A stretch of DNA of 64,000 bases, taken from NCBI RefSeq assembly GCF_002258215.1, contig NZ_NEFY01000006.1, forward strand, positions 178,220 through 242,219, given 5' to 3'. This stretch comes from Marinobacter vinifirmus. Lineage in GTDB: Bacteria > Pseudomonadota > Gammaproteobacteria > Pseudomonadales > Oleiphilaceae. Position numbers and translations under genes: made by a program. Below are positions 15,688 to 25,428 of this stretch, piece by piece. Under the pieces are notes generated by a model, which saw only the letters and a program-made list of their open reading frames with translations, was not told the origin of the DNA and made no database searches. The first letter of the stretch is position 1. Each line of letters opens with the position of its first letter.

Positions 15688-17614
15688 CGGCATAAAGCGC
15701 CTCATCCGCGCGCTTGATGGCCGGTTTCAGTGAGTCTTCATCTTGCAGCACCAGGGTCACCCCCAACGATGCCGTATAGGACAGATAGCCATCCTCCGTC
15801 GTGTCAATGCCAACCTCTGCCGGGTTCGTCTCGACGGCTGCCCGAAGCCGCTCTGCCACCATCAAGGCATGTTCTTTACTGGTGTTGGGCAGTAGAACGG
15901 TGAATTCCTCACCGCCCATACGGCAAAGGATATCGCCATCACGTAATTCGGTCTGAGCCGTCTTTGCGAACTCCTGGAGTACCCGGTCACCCACATCGTG
16001 GCCGTAGTCATCGTTGATTCGCTTGAACCGGTCCAGGTCTGCGGCAATCAGGGTAAGAGGCTCGCCGCTCCGGCGGGACCGGGGTATTTCCAGTTCCGCC
16101 TGGGTTTCCAGGAATCTCCGGTTCCCCAGACCTGTCAGGGGATCTGTCATGGCCTGCGTGGTGAGCAGGTCTTCCAGTTGTTTACGATCGGTAAGATCGA
16201 ACACCATGGCCCGGCTGTACTGGAAACCGCTGGCGTTTGTCTGAGCCGTGGCTTCGATGGCGACGGGGAGTTTCTCGCCGTTTTTGCACATCAGTTCAAT
16301 CTCGGCGGAGCCTTCATGGCCGTCAGCCAGCACCGCCTTGAAGGCCTCGTCGAAAGCGTCCCGGGTTTCCGGGCTGACCAGGTCCCGGTAGTAGCGCTTT
16401 CCAACCAACTCGTCCCGGGAATAACCCAGCCACTGAAGTTCCTTGCGGTTGATCTTCTGTATGACGCCCTGTTCATCCAGGGAGTGGTAGCCACAGGGTG
16501 CGTTCTCGTAGAGGTCCGTCAGTTCACGGGCGTAGGATCTCGCGTTTTGAGACAGGTTCTGCGCCTTTTCTTTCAAAGAGCGCTGGTGGTGGTTGCTCAG
16601 TACCCAGAACACACTGAACCCGATGGCTAATCCGTAGGTCAGAACCACCAGGCTCGTTTTCCATGGACTTTCTGCTATCAGGAACGCCACGTCCGGGCGG
16701 GGTACGCTAATCGCGATGCGCCAGGGCTGGCTGCCCGGTACACTGAGAACCTGCATGGCCGCAGTACGGAAATGATGGGTACGAAGGTCATGGGTCTGGA
16801 AAACCACAAGTTCGTCATCCAGTAGTAACTCACCCCGGTTACGGGTCTCCATTTCGAGCCAGATCACGCGCTTATGATCCTTCATGGAGTCACCGAAGGC
16901 GACTGGGCCATGGCTGACCGGCAGCAGGGAATTCCCTTGTCCATCAACAAGCACGGCAGACGCCTGGGCGTTGGCACCCATCCCATGGGGAAGGGTGCGC
17001 AACAGGTAGTTCCAGTTCAGGGTCAGCAACAAGACACCCAGCTGCTCGCCCTCTGAGCTTACAATCGGCGTCGAAATATCTATAACGTAAACCTCCTGCC
17101 CGCTCCGGGAAGGATCCGGATAGGGCGCCGAGAGATAGAGGCTGCGTGGGTTCATCGCCATGGCCTCACGGAAATACAAGTGATTCCGATGCAGGATCTC
17201 AGATTCCGGAGGGTCTTCGGTAGACAGCCGTTGGCGCCCGTCCGTATCAATGACCACCAGACGGGTGTAGCGGCCAAAGTGAGTCAGCAGGGTACTGAGC
17301 ATGCCCCGTATCTGGTCTTCGTTCTGGTCAGACCAAACATCCTGATAAGGGTTCTGTGTCTGCCGTATCCGATCGAGGTGCTGCCGGACACTGGGGAACT
17401 CTGCAATCGCAAGGGCATGGTTGAGGCTTTCATTCATGCCTTGAAGCAATGCATCGTATTCGGCTTCAAGCAGTGTCTTAGCCGTGAGGCGCGAGCTCTC
17501 AAACCGGGTTGTGGTGTTCGACCAGGTAATCGGGATGAGCACAAGGGTGACCAGCACAATGGCTAGAACACTTGCTATTACAAGGCGGTGGGTGAGGGAT
17601 CTAGGTATCCTCAT
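15629..17614 (-). CDS. Membrane Cache-PAS diguanylate cyclase
   Basis: A 661-residue protein: membrane span about 10-30, a periplasmic double-Cache-like sensor (about 35-310, with LVVIDTDGRQRLSTEDPP), a second span (about 325-345), a PAS domain (about 370-490, ENAPCGYHSLDEQGVIQKIN) and a GGDEF domain (about 500-655). The active-site motif is GGEEF, and an RDGD inhibitory site lies five residues ahead, so it should make c-di-GMP with product inhibition. Its ATG overlaps the stop of the upstream GAF-LOV-like-GGDEF-EAL gene by 4 nt, so synthesis and breakdown enzymes are co-expressed. The 3' end overlaps the formate dehydrogenase pseudogene. Confidence 0.9.
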   Translation of the reverse strand: MRIPRSLTHRLVIASVLAIVLVTLVLIPITWSNTTTRFESSRLTAKTLLEAEYDALLQGMNESLNHALAIAEFPSVRQHLDRIRQTQNPYQDVWSDQNEDQIRGMLSTLLTHFGRYTRLVVIDTDGRQRLSTEDPPESEILHRNHLYFREAMAMNPRSLYLSAPYPDPSRSGQEVYVIDISTPIVSSEGEQLGVLLLTLNWNYLLRTLPHGMGANAQASAVLVDGQGNSLLPVSHGPVAFGDSMKDHKRVIWLEMETRNRGELLLDDELVVFQTHDLRTHHFRTAAMQVLSVPGSQPWRIAISVPRPDVAFLIAESPWKTSLVVLTYGLAIGFSVFWVLSNHHQRSLKEKAQNLSQNARSYARELTDLYENAPCGYHSLDEQGVIQKINRKELQWLGYSRDELVGKRYYRDLVSPETRDAFDEAFKAVLADGHEGSAEIELMCKNGEKLPVAIEATAQTNASGFQYSRAMVFDLTDRKQLEDLLTTQAMTDPLTGLGNRRFLETQAELEIPRSRRSGEPLTLIAADLDRFKRINDDYGHDVGDRVLQEFAKTAQTELRDGDILCRMGGEEFTVLLPNTSKEHALMVAERLRAAVETNPAEVGIDTTEDGYLSYTASLGVTLVLQDEDSLKPAIKRADEALYAAKEAGRNRVQWRSADMQHT

Positions 17615-19881
17615 TCGTTGGAGTTGGCCGGCAAAATTTCAGGTAGTAAGCATAATTCGGCAAGGGGCATTGGTCGGGCAAACAGGTAACCCTGCAGAAT
17701 GTCACAGTGCCGTCGGGCCAGGTCTTCTTGCTGCTCCCGCGTTTCGATGCCTTCAGCCACAACCATCATATCCATGTGGTGAGCCATAGTGATCACCCCT
17801 TGAACAATCGCAGCAATGCGTCGGTCTGTAGCCGTATTCTGTACGAAGCTTCGATCCAGTTTCACTTTGTGTGTCGGCAGGTCCCGCAAATAGCTCAGGC
17901 TGGAAAACCCGGTTCCGAAGTCATCCAAAGCCACGCGGATGCCCCGGTCTTTAAGAGCTTCCATCAACTTGATGACGTGCTCGACACCGTCGATCAATAC
18001 ACTTTCAGTGACTTCCAGTTCCAGTAACTGGGGCGAAAGGCCGGTCTCTTCCAGAATCCGGAAGACGTCGTCCAGAAATCCATCGCGAATAAACTGCAAC
18101 GATGAAATGTTGACGGCCACACGCAGGCTGCGCTCCCGCCGCCCATTGAACTCGGCCATTTCCTGACAGGCTTGCCGAAGAACCCAGAGCCCTAGCGGTA
18201 CAATCTGCCCGGTCTGCTCTGCCAGCGGGATAAATTCGGCAGGCGACACCATGCCCCGGACTGGATGGTGCCAGCGCACCAGGGCTTCGACACTTCGCAT
18301 GCGGCCGGTCACAGCATCTACTAAGGGTTGGTAATACAGCTCGAACTGGTTTTCTTTCAAAGCTGTGTGTAGTTCATGTCGCAGGGTGACGCTGTGTCGG
18401 GAGTGTTCGGCTTTATCCGCGCCATACCATTGCCAGGTATTGCGGCCCTGTCGCTTGGCCCGGTCCAGTGCCAGGTCGGCAAACTGCAGCAGTTGGTGGG
18501 GCTGTACGGCCTTATCACTGTTGCTTGCAATGCCGATACTGGCACTGATGTGAATCATTTGCTGATCCACTTCAATAGGTTCGCCAAGGGATTGCAAAAC
18601 CTTCTCTGCCAGTTGAATGATAGCGTTGCGGCCAGGGCAGTCAGGAAGAACAATACCAAATTCGTCCCCAACCAATCGGGCAATCGTGGCCCGTTCGGGC
18701 ATCACGGCCTTAAGGCGTTGGGCTACAGCCTGCAAAATCCGGTTGCCGATCCGGTGTCCCAGCCCCTCATTGATTGGTTTGAATCCATCCAGGTCCAGAT
18801 AGAACATAGCGAGCATGTCTGTCCCGGATGTATGCCCGAGAAGTTCTTCAAGGGTTTCGGTAAAAGCCGCCTGATTGGGCAGGCCGGTCAGGAGGTCGTG
18901 GGTGGCCTGGAACCGTATCTTGGCTTCCTGCTCTTTTTGCTGCGAGATGTCCTGCTGGATGCCTATAAAATGTGTGCATTCTCCAGTCGTATCCAGGACA
19001 GGCCGGATGATCAGGTGGTTCCAGAATGGAGTTCCATCTTTCCGATAGTTGAGCAGGGTGACATCAACATCCGTCTTCTGCTCCAGGCCGAGACGAACAG
19101 CCTTGATGGCCTTCGGATCCGTGTCTGAGCCTTGAAGAAAACGGGAGTTCTGGCCTAAAACCTCTTCTCGGGGGTAACCGGTGATCTCACAGAACGCTGG
19201 ATTCACGTAAACCACGGGATGATCTGGTTGTTGGGCATCCGCCATCAAAATCCCGTGGGGACTGGCTTCAATGCCTCGCTGCAACTGGTGCAGTTCTGCT
19301 TCTTGTGCTTTGCGAGCCGTGAGATCCCGGTGCCGGAGAATAGTCAGCGCTGCCAGTGCTGCACCACGGCTCAGGTTCCTTTGTGCACCGTTAGTGGGGG
19401 AGACCGCCGAGCGATAGTAGGATGCAAAGGTGCCCAACAGCGCGCCGTCGGCAGTCAGAATGGGCACGGACCAGCAGGCGCGGAGCCCTTCAGCTTCTGC
19501 AAGATGGTGGTACCCATCCCATTTCGGATCATTCTGGATATTATCCGTAACCACGGGATCCCGTAAATAAGCCGCCGAACCACAGGTTCCCTGATCTGGC
19601 CCAATTGGGATGTTCTGCATTTGATCCACGTAGTCCGGAGAGAACTGATTACTCGGCACCATGCTCAGGGTTTGCGTGTCGGGGTCACACCGCATAATAG
19701 AAACCAGGGCGCCGGGCATCATCAGCGAGACCCAGTCTGTGATCGCTGCCAGTGTTTCCTCAAGCGGGTGCTGCTGAGCGATCAATTCATGGATGTTTTG
19801 CTGCATTTCCAGCAGAGAAAAATCGTGAGACTGCATACCGAGGGTTACTCTGGGAACTAGAAAGGGCAGTGTCGCCACCAC
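17611..19881 (-). CDS. GAF-LOV-like-GGDEF-EAL c-di-GMP phosphodiesterase
   Basis: A soluble 756-residue protein with GAF (about 25-180, GPDQGTCGSAAYLRDPVVTD), a LOV-like PAS (about 200-325, FCEITGYPREEVLGQNSRFL, then NYRKDGTPFWN), GGDEF (about 330-490) and EAL (about 500-750). The LOV adduct cysteine is serine (S246, codon 19144-19146). The cyclase motif is VGDEF (V404) and lacks the RxxD site, so it is probably not a cyclase. The EAL domain keeps EALVRW, the asparagine in VNIS, ELEVTES, DDFGTG, the lysine in KLDRSF and AEGIET, so it is probably an active phosphodiesterase. The start is GTG 19881 or ATG 19836; neither has a strong Shine-Dalgarno. Confidence 0.88.
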   Translation of the reverse strand: MVATLPFLVPRVTLGMQSHDFSLLEMQQNIHELIAQQHPLEETLAAITDWVSLMMPGALVSIMRCDPDTQTLSMVPSNQFSPDYVDQMQNIPIGPDQGTCGSAAYLRDPVVTDNIQNDPKWDGYHHLAEAEGLRACWSVPILTADGALLGTFASYYRSAVSPTNGAQRNLSRGAALAALTILRHRDLTARKAQEAELHQLQRGIEASPHGILMADAQQPDHPVVYVNPAFCEITGYPREEVLGQNSRFLQGSDTDPKAIKAVRLGLEQKTDVDVTLLNYRKDGTPFWNHLIIRPVLDTTGECTHFIGIQQDISQQKEQEAKIRFQATHDLLTGLPNQAAFTETLEELLGHTSGTDMLAMFYLDLDGFKPINEGLGHRIGNRILQAVAQRLKAVMPERATIARLVGDEFGIVLPDCPGRNAIIQLAEKVLQSLGEPIEVDQQMIHISASIGIASNSDKAVQPHQLLQFADLALDRAKRQGRNTWQWYGADKAEHSRHSVTLRHELHTALKENQFELYYQPLVDAVTGRMRSVEALVRWHHPVRGMVSPAEFIPLAEQTGQIVPLGLWVLRQACQEMAEFNGRRERSLRVAVNISSLQFIRDGFLDDVFRILEETGLSPQLLELEVTESVLIDGVEHVIKLMEALKDRGIRVALDDFGTGFSSLSYLRDLPTHKVKLDRSFVQNTATDRRIAAIVQGVITMAHHMDMMVVAEGIETREQQEDLARRHCDILQGYLFARPMPLAELCLLPEILPANSNE

Positions 19882-20083
19882 AAGCTCGGGGTGTGATGTG
19901 ACTCACATTCTGTAGACGATCATGGTTTTCATCAATAGGTGTCGTGTGTCGTTCTTGTGAAAACTTGCAAAAGGGATATATCGATTTGTAATCAGGATAG
20001 AGAGGCAGGTTCCAACAAGGCAATCCAGGCCTCTAACTGTTAGTATTGGCGCCACCGGAACCGCATCATCAGAGTGTAACCCC

Positions 20084-20938
20084 ATGACAACCAAAGCCTT
20101 CGAAGCCCTGGCCTGCCCGTTAGACGGCGAGCCGCTATATCGAGAATCTTCTTCCTGGCGTTGCGCCAATGGCCATAACTTTGATGTGGCACGGCAGGGG
20201 TATGTGCATTTGTTACCGGTACAGAAGAAGCGCTCGAAAGACCCCGGTGACAGCAAGGAGATGGTTGCGGCCCGCCAGCGTTTTCTTGGGGCCGGTTATT
20301 ACCAGCCGATAGCCGAGGCGGTTTCAGCAGCGGTTTTGAAGGATGTATCGGAAGGCAGTCACCTTGATTGCCTGGATGCTGGCTGCGGTGAAGGTTATTA
20401 CCTGCGCCAGCTGGCGTCTGCAGCGGGTGGCCGGGTGTCACTGGCGGTGCTTGGGCTGGATATTTCCAAGTGGGCGGTTCTGGCTGCGGCCAGGAAGGAT
20501 CGCGCGCCGAGCTGGGTGGTTGGCAGCAATGCCAATCTGCCGGTGCAGCCTGCGTCCCTGGACCGGGTGCTTTGCACGTTCGGCTTTCCGGTGTATTCCG
20601 AGTTTGCGCGGGTGCTGAAACCGGGCGGCAAGCTGATTCAGGTGGATGCCGGGCAGGATCATTTGCGGGAGCTGCGGGAGATAATTTATCCGCAGGTGCG
20701 TGCAGAGTCGAAAAAGGTGGATGAAGTGCCGGAAGGTTTCCGTCGAGTGGAAACGCAGGATTTGCGCTTCACCCTTCATCTGGAAGGTGCGGAGCCGATT
20801 GCTGACCTGCTGGCCATGACTCCCCACCTGTACCGCGCCAGTGCCGAGGGCAGGGCGCGGGCGGCACAACTGGACAGCATCTCCCTGACGGTCGATGTGT
20901 GCCTGCAAACCTTCGAGCGTTACGCCCCGGCAGGCTGA
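20084..20938 (+). CDS. rlmA: 23S rRNA (guanine-N1) methyltransferase RlmA-like
   Basis: A 284-residue SAM-dependent methyltransferase similar to E. coli RlmA (RrmA), which methylates G745 in helix 35 of 23S rRNA. It has the N-terminal zinc module, the family stretch GYVHLLPVQKKRSKDPGDS, the SAM motif LDAGCGEGYYL and LARVLKPGG-like FARVLKPGGKLI. In the zinc module the expected CPxC...C...H reads CPLD...C...H, so the second ligand is Asp14 (codon 20123-20125). The 3' end overlaps the convergent DUF3581 gene by 19 nt. Confidence 0.88.
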   Translation: MTTKAFEALACPLDGEPLYRESSSWRCANGHNFDVARQGYVHLLPVQKKRSKDPGDSKEMVAARQRFLGAGYYQPIAEAVSAAVLKDVSEGSHLDCLDAGCGEGYYLRQLASAAGGRVSLAVLGLDISKWAVLAAARKDRAPSWVVGSNANLPVQPASLDRVLCTFGFPVYSEFARVLKPGGKLIQVDAGQDHLRELREIIYPQVRAESKKVDEVPEGFRRVETQDLRFTLHLEGAEPIADLLAMTPHLYRASAEGRARAAQLDSISLTVDVCLQTFERYAPAG

Positions 20939-21666
20939 TTGGCGCCGTCCATTCCCACACGGGTGCCACGGGCTTTCAGCCGGTAAAACTCTTCAACAAT
21001 GCCGGCCATGGCTTCCGGGCAGTATTCCCGCAGGCCGCCCAGCATCAGGCGCTTGGATACTTCGCCGGCGGTTTTGCCGGATGATATCAGCTGATAGTCC
21101 AGGGTTACGTTGCCCCGTTTGCCCGCCACTTCCAGGTCGGCCTTGCTTACTTCCAGGTCCGGTTGCTGGAGTTCCAGCTGGTTCAGGGCCAGGCTCATGC
21201 TTTCGTACATCACCATCGGGCGATCCGGGTTAAACATCACCCCGTGGGATTCCATCAACGGCTTGAGGGTGTGAGGAAAGTTTTTGCCGGAAGCCGCCAC
21301 GTAGCAGCGGGTAAATTCCTCGATGACCCGTTCATCGCGGGTAATGTCGCCGCTGCGGGTTACCTCCAGGTACACCTTGCCACCCTCATCGACCACTTCG
21401 ATGGTGCCGCCGTTGTCGCTCTCGCGGAATTCCAGTGGAACCTCGGCGCCCAGGAGGTTGCGAAACCGGAAGGTCATGTTTTCAGACAGCCCGAAGCGGG
21501 ACACCACAAGCGCGAACAGGAGGTCTCCGGGCACACAGAAACGCCGGGCATCCGGATCGTGGATGGGGTTGAAGTCGCCGGCCACTTCCTTGGCAAAGAA
21601 ACTGGCCTGGGGTGCGGTAATAACGATGCGTCCGTCCTGGACGGAAAAGAACTGTTCTGAAAACAT
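20920..21666 (-). CDS. DUF3581 family protein
   Basis: Starting at MFSEQFFSVQDG gives 248 residues and matches the family N terminus; the longer frame adds a low-complexity leader. The stretch FAKEVAGDFNPIHDPDARRF resembles the hot-dog fold active-site region of MaoC-like hydratases, and DUF3581 proteins share it. The function is unknown; a lipid or acyl-CoA role is only a guess. It is convergent with rlmA. Confidence 0.78.
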   Translation of the reverse strand: MFSEQFFSVQDGRIVITAPQASFFAKEVAGDFNPIHDPDARRFCVPGDLLFALVVSRFGLSENMTFRFRNLLGAEVPLEFRESDNGGTIEVVDEGGKVYLEVTRSGDITRDERVIEEFTRCYVAASGKNFPHTLKPLMESHGVMFNPDRPMVMYESMSLALNQLELQQPDLEVSKADLEVAGKRGNVTLDYQLISSGKTAGEVSKRLMLGGLREYCPEAMAGIVEEFYRLKARGTRVGMDGANQPAGA

Positions 21667-21809
21667 GCTTTGCCTTTTCTGATTTGCAGCAGCCGGGGGA
21701 ATCTGGCCGATAGTACAATCCGCGGCCATTCTATGCCTCGCATGGCCAGACCGGTAGCCCGACCATGGTACTACGCAGGAACCGAGGGCACGAACCTCGG
21801 GAATCGGCG

Positions 21810-24800
21810 TCAGGCAATGTGCTCCATCAGTGTTTCCATTTCATGGGACAGCTGGTCGCTCAGTACATCCAGTGCGTTCATCAGGGTAGGGATCTGGTCG
21901 CGCTGGTTGGCCCGGTGCAGTTTGTCGATTTCCACGGCAATCTCGTGAACTTCCTGATGCAGTTTCCGGATGCCCTTCAGCCCGGGAAGTTCGGCGGACT
22001 GCTTGTCCAGCCAGCCGGCAAAGCCGCAATGATTATGATCGAGCTCCACACTTTTGTCGTTGCCTTCAAGATAGCTGCGGAAACGCTCGACCCAGGCCCG
22101 ATGGTCGACCCCGGCATACAGGCTCGGCAAGGCCCGGCGTGAAACCGTGCGCAGGTTACGCCAGTTGGCTGGTGCACGCCATTGCGCGCGCCAGGGCAGG
22201 AAGTCATCTGCAGGCATTGGGCGGGCCACGCCGTAACCCTGGGCCAGGTCACAGCCTATGCGAAGCAGCATCTCTGCGTGTTCGAAGGTTTCCACGCCTT
22301 CGGCAATCAACTGGCGGTCCAGGGCGTCGGCCAGGCGCACGATGCCGTCCAGAATGGCCAGGTCTGCAGGGTCGCGCAGTATGCCCATGACAAAGCTCTG
22401 GTCGATCTTGACCACTTTGGCGGGCAAGCGTTTGAAGTAGGTCAGGGAAGAGTAGCCGGTGCCGAAATCATCGATGGCGATACTCACACCCAGTTGGCGG
22501 CAGCTGTCCAGAACCCGGGCAATCTGGCCCAGGTCACCCAGTGCTGCCGTTTCCAGAACCTCCAGCTCCAGCATGGCCGGGTCCAGGTCCGGCCATGATT
22601 TCAGCGCAGCAGCGAGGTGCTCCGGGAAGTTCGGGTCACGCAGTTCGATGGCGCTGATGTTAATGCTCAGGGGTACCCGCACCCCTTGCTCAAGCCATTC
22701 GTTCATTTTCGCCAGGGCGCTGTCCATTACCCAGCGGCCGATGTCGAGCATCAGCGGGGTGTTTTCGACCAGCCCGATAAAGGCTCCCGGTGCCAGTAAC
22801 CCGCGCTCCGGATGTTGCCAGCGAAGCAGTGCTTCAGCACCAATCACTTCGCTGGTACGCATGTTTACCTTGGGCTGGTAATACAGGCATAGCTCATTGT
22901 TTTTGAGGGCCTGGTGCATGCGCTCGATGGTTTCGTGCTGGCTGCGCAGGCTCCGGTCCTGCTCGGTATCGAACAGGTGGAACCGGCTTTTGCCGGACAA
23001 CTTGGCCTGGTACATGGCCTGGTCAGCCTGGCGGATCAGCTGGTCGCCACCGGAGATATCGGGTTGGGGATAGAACGTGACCCCCAGGCTGGCGCCGACC
23101 GTAACCGCCTTGTCTTTAAGCAGGATTGGCCTGGAAACGGCTTTCAGGAGTCGTTCCAGGTGGGTTTCGAAGTCTGAATCCGCAGACATGTCCATCAACA
23201 CGGCCACGAACTCGTCGCCACCCAGCCGTGACAGAGTGTCTTCCTCCCGGAGTTCGTGACGCATCCGGCTGGCCACGGTGATCAGCACCTGGTCGCCGGC
23301 GGAGTGGCCATGGCTGTCATTCACGGCCTTGAAGCCGTCCAGGTCGAGGTACACCACTGCCAGGGAGCTTTGCCGTCTATCCACCATGGCCATAGCCTGG
23401 TTTAGCCGGTCGGCCAGCAGGGTGCGGTTGGGCAACCCGGTCAGCGCATCGTAATGGGCAAGGCGTTCGATTTCCTGCGCCTGCTGCTTGGCCTTGGTGA
23501 TATCGGTGCTGATGCCCATCAGGCCGACAATGTGTTCGCTGCCGCCGTCTTCGTAGATCGGGGTTTTGATCTGCAGGAGTACAGCGCGCTCTCCCCGGAT
23601 GTTGATTTCAACTTCTTCGGTAACCTTGGCGCCTCTTAACACCCTTTCATCGAGTGCCCTGATGCGTTCGATGCTCATGTTGTCGAACACTGGCTCGCCG
23701 TGGGTGCCCAAAAGCTCGTTACGGGACAACCCGAAGCGCGTTAAAGTTGCGCTGTTGGCGTAGGTGTAGCGAAGGTCCATATCCTTCATGAATACAAGGG
23801 TGTTCATCCGGTCCAGCGCATCCCGGAAGCGGCTGGCTTCAGTGAGCGCTTGCCTGAGCCTCAGCTCGGCTTCCTTTCTTTCAGTGATGCGGGTCAGGCT
23901 GCCGTACCAGATCACCGAGCCGTCCTCGGCTTTATGAGGCAGGGCGTTACCCAGTACCCAGTGCACGGATCCATCGGGGTGGATAACCCGGTATTCGTCT
24001 TGCCATACGGTCAGATTGGTTGCCGACTCCATGATGCTGTCACGCACGCTTTCTGCATCGTCCGGGTGCAGGGTTCTTAAAACCGGCTCACCATCGTGCT
24101 TGACTGTTGCCGGATCCAGCCCGTAAACGTCCTGCATGGCGCGGCTGGCGTAGGGGAAGCAGGAGCGGCCATCCGGAAACAGCTGATAGGTGTACACCAT
24201 CCCCGGCACCCGGCCGGCAATGGTATCGAACTGGTTTGCCAGCTCCCGGAGGTCTTTGGTCAGCCGTTCGGCAATAGTGTTGGCTTTATGCTGGGTACGA
24301 ACCAGGCTGAGATACAGGAAGAACACCAGAAGGCCCAGGGCAAGTACGCCCAAAGCTACGAGTATGACGGTCAGAAGGTAGGGTGCAGCCAGGTAATCGA
24401 TCGGCGCAAACTGCAAAACCCAGGTTCTGTCGTTGAATCTGATCTCGTGTTGTAAGGATTTGTTGGTTTCAATCGCGGCTGGGAGGTTGCTGAACAGCAG
24501 GTTGTCCGGGCTGCTCTGTTCGTCGTAGATGCTCACGCCGATGGCTCGCCGTACGCCGGCCGGCGCTGCCCAGTCTTCCAGGATGCCTTCAAGCAGCTCG
24601 GTTACCCGGAATGCTCCGTAAACCCAGCCTGCAATCGCCTCGCGTCGCTGCTCCACGGAATCAATGTGCATATCATTCTTGTATACCGGCACATAGACAA
24701 TAATGCCGGGTGCCCCCTGATTTCCGGTTTCCTGAACCAGGATCAGTTTTCCGGTGAGCGTGGCCTGTCCGCTATCCCTGGCCTGTACCATAGCGGCCTG

Positions 24801-25301
24801 CCTGGTCGGTTCGGAAAACATATCGTAGCCCAGTACCAGTCGGTTCTGTGGATCCATGGGCTCAAGGAAAACAATGCCGGTATAGAGGTCGCGGGGGCCG
24901 GAAGGATAGATCCGGTAATCAGGAAGGCCCTCTTCTTTGAGGCGTTGTTCGTGCTCGCGAAGTGATTCTGGCGGAACAATAACCGCGAAACCGAATCCTC
25001 GTACTCCGCTTACCGACTCCGCAACACCGAGTTTGTCGACAAAGCTGTACCAGTCTTCCCGGTTGACTCGGTTTGTACCGGCGAACAGGCCTGCACCGGC
25101 ACGCAGCACCAGGGCATAGGCTTTCAGCCGTTCATTGATTTTTTCGGTGAGCTGGGAGGCGGCAAATTCCAGCTGTTGCTGGTCGCGCTGGATCAGGAAA
25201 TCCCGCATCCAGAGCCCGCTGAGAGTCGTGGCGGCGAGCGTGATAACCAGAATAACCCAACCAGTGGCCGGTATCCTGGATAGAAGGCGCGGTGAGGGCA
25301 T
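21810..25301 (-). CDS. CHASE-PAS-PAS-GGDEF-EAL protein with C-terminal CZB zinc-sensor domain
   Basis: A 1163-residue membrane protein: span about 13-33, extracytoplasmic CHASE domain (about 75-290, LRAGAGLFAGTNRVNREDWY), span about 310-335, PAS (about 370-480), PAS (about 490-610), GGDEF (about 615-780, RLGGDEF with REED I-site), EAL (about 790-1040; EALLRW, NIS, LEVLET, DDFGTGYS, KIDQSF, AEGVET all kept) and a C-terminal CZB domain (about 1060-1150; HRAW, DHNHCGFAGWL, HQEVH). CZB domains bind zinc and normally sit on chemoreceptors or on DgcZ. Both catalytic domains look competent, so sensor input decides the net activity. It is a single-gene unit. Confidence 0.9.
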   Translation of the reverse strand: MPSPRLLSRIPATGWVILVITLAATTLSGLWMRDFLIQRDQQQLEFAASQLTEKINERLKAYALVLRAGAGLFAGTNRVNREDWYSFVDKLGVAESVSGVRGFGFAVIVPPESLREHEQRLKEEGLPDYRIYPSGPRDLYTGIVFLEPMDPQNRLVLGYDMFSEPTRQAAMVQARDSGQATLTGKLILVQETGNQGAPGIIVYVPVYKNDMHIDSVEQRREAIAGWVYGAFRVTELLEGILEDWAAPAGVRRAIGVSIYDEQSSPDNLLFSNLPAAIETNKSLQHEIRFNDRTWVLQFAPIDYLAAPYLLTVILVALGVLALGLLVFFLYLSLVRTQHKANTIAERLTKDLRELANQFDTIAGRVPGMVYTYQLFPDGRSCFPYASRAMQDVYGLDPATVKHDGEPVLRTLHPDDAESVRDSIMESATNLTVWQDEYRVIHPDGSVHWVLGNALPHKAEDGSVIWYGSLTRITERKEAELRLRQALTEASRFRDALDRMNTLVFMKDMDLRYTYANSATLTRFGLSRNELLGTHGEPVFDNMSIERIRALDERVLRGAKVTEEVEINIRGERAVLLQIKTPIYEDGGSEHIVGLMGISTDITKAKQQAQEIERLAHYDALTGLPNRTLLADRLNQAMAMVDRRQSSLAVVYLDLDGFKAVNDSHGHSAGDQVLITVASRMRHELREEDTLSRLGGDEFVAVLMDMSADSDFETHLERLLKAVSRPILLKDKAVTVGASLGVTFYPQPDISGGDQLIRQADQAMYQAKLSGKSRFHLFDTEQDRSLRSQHETIERMHQALKNNELCLYYQPKVNMRTSEVIGAEALLRWQHPERGLLAPGAFIGLVENTPLMLDIGRWVMDSALAKMNEWLEQGVRVPLSINISAIELRDPNFPEHLAAALKSWPDLDPAMLELEVLETAALGDLGQIARVLDSCRQLGVSIAIDDFGTGYSSLTYFKRLPAKVVKIDQSFVMGILRDPADLAILDGIVRLADALDRQLIAEGVETFEHAEMLLRIGCDLAQGYGVARPMPADDFLPWRAQWRAPANWRNLRTVSRRALPSLYAGVDHRAWVERFRSYLEGNDKSVELDHNHCGFAGWLDKQSAELPGLKGIRKLHQEVHEIAVEIDKLHRANQRDQIPTLMNALDVLSDQLSHEMETLMEHIA

Positions 25302-25380
25302 TCAGGTTCCTGCTATTGGTTGTCGATGCAACCGGTAATCATAGCCTGCCTGAATGCTTTGTGAGTAGGGGCCAGAACGC

Positions 25381-25408
25381 AAAAAAGGCAGCCGAAGCTG
25401 CCTTTTTC
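25381..25408 (-). terminator. Rho-independent terminator of the cold-shock gene
   Basis: On the minus strand a GGCAGC-TTCG-GCTGCC hairpin is flanked by an A-rich and a T6 tract. It lies 20 nt after the csp stop codon. Confidence 0.92.
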
Positions 25409-25428
25409 ATATCGTAATGGGCTGTTAT

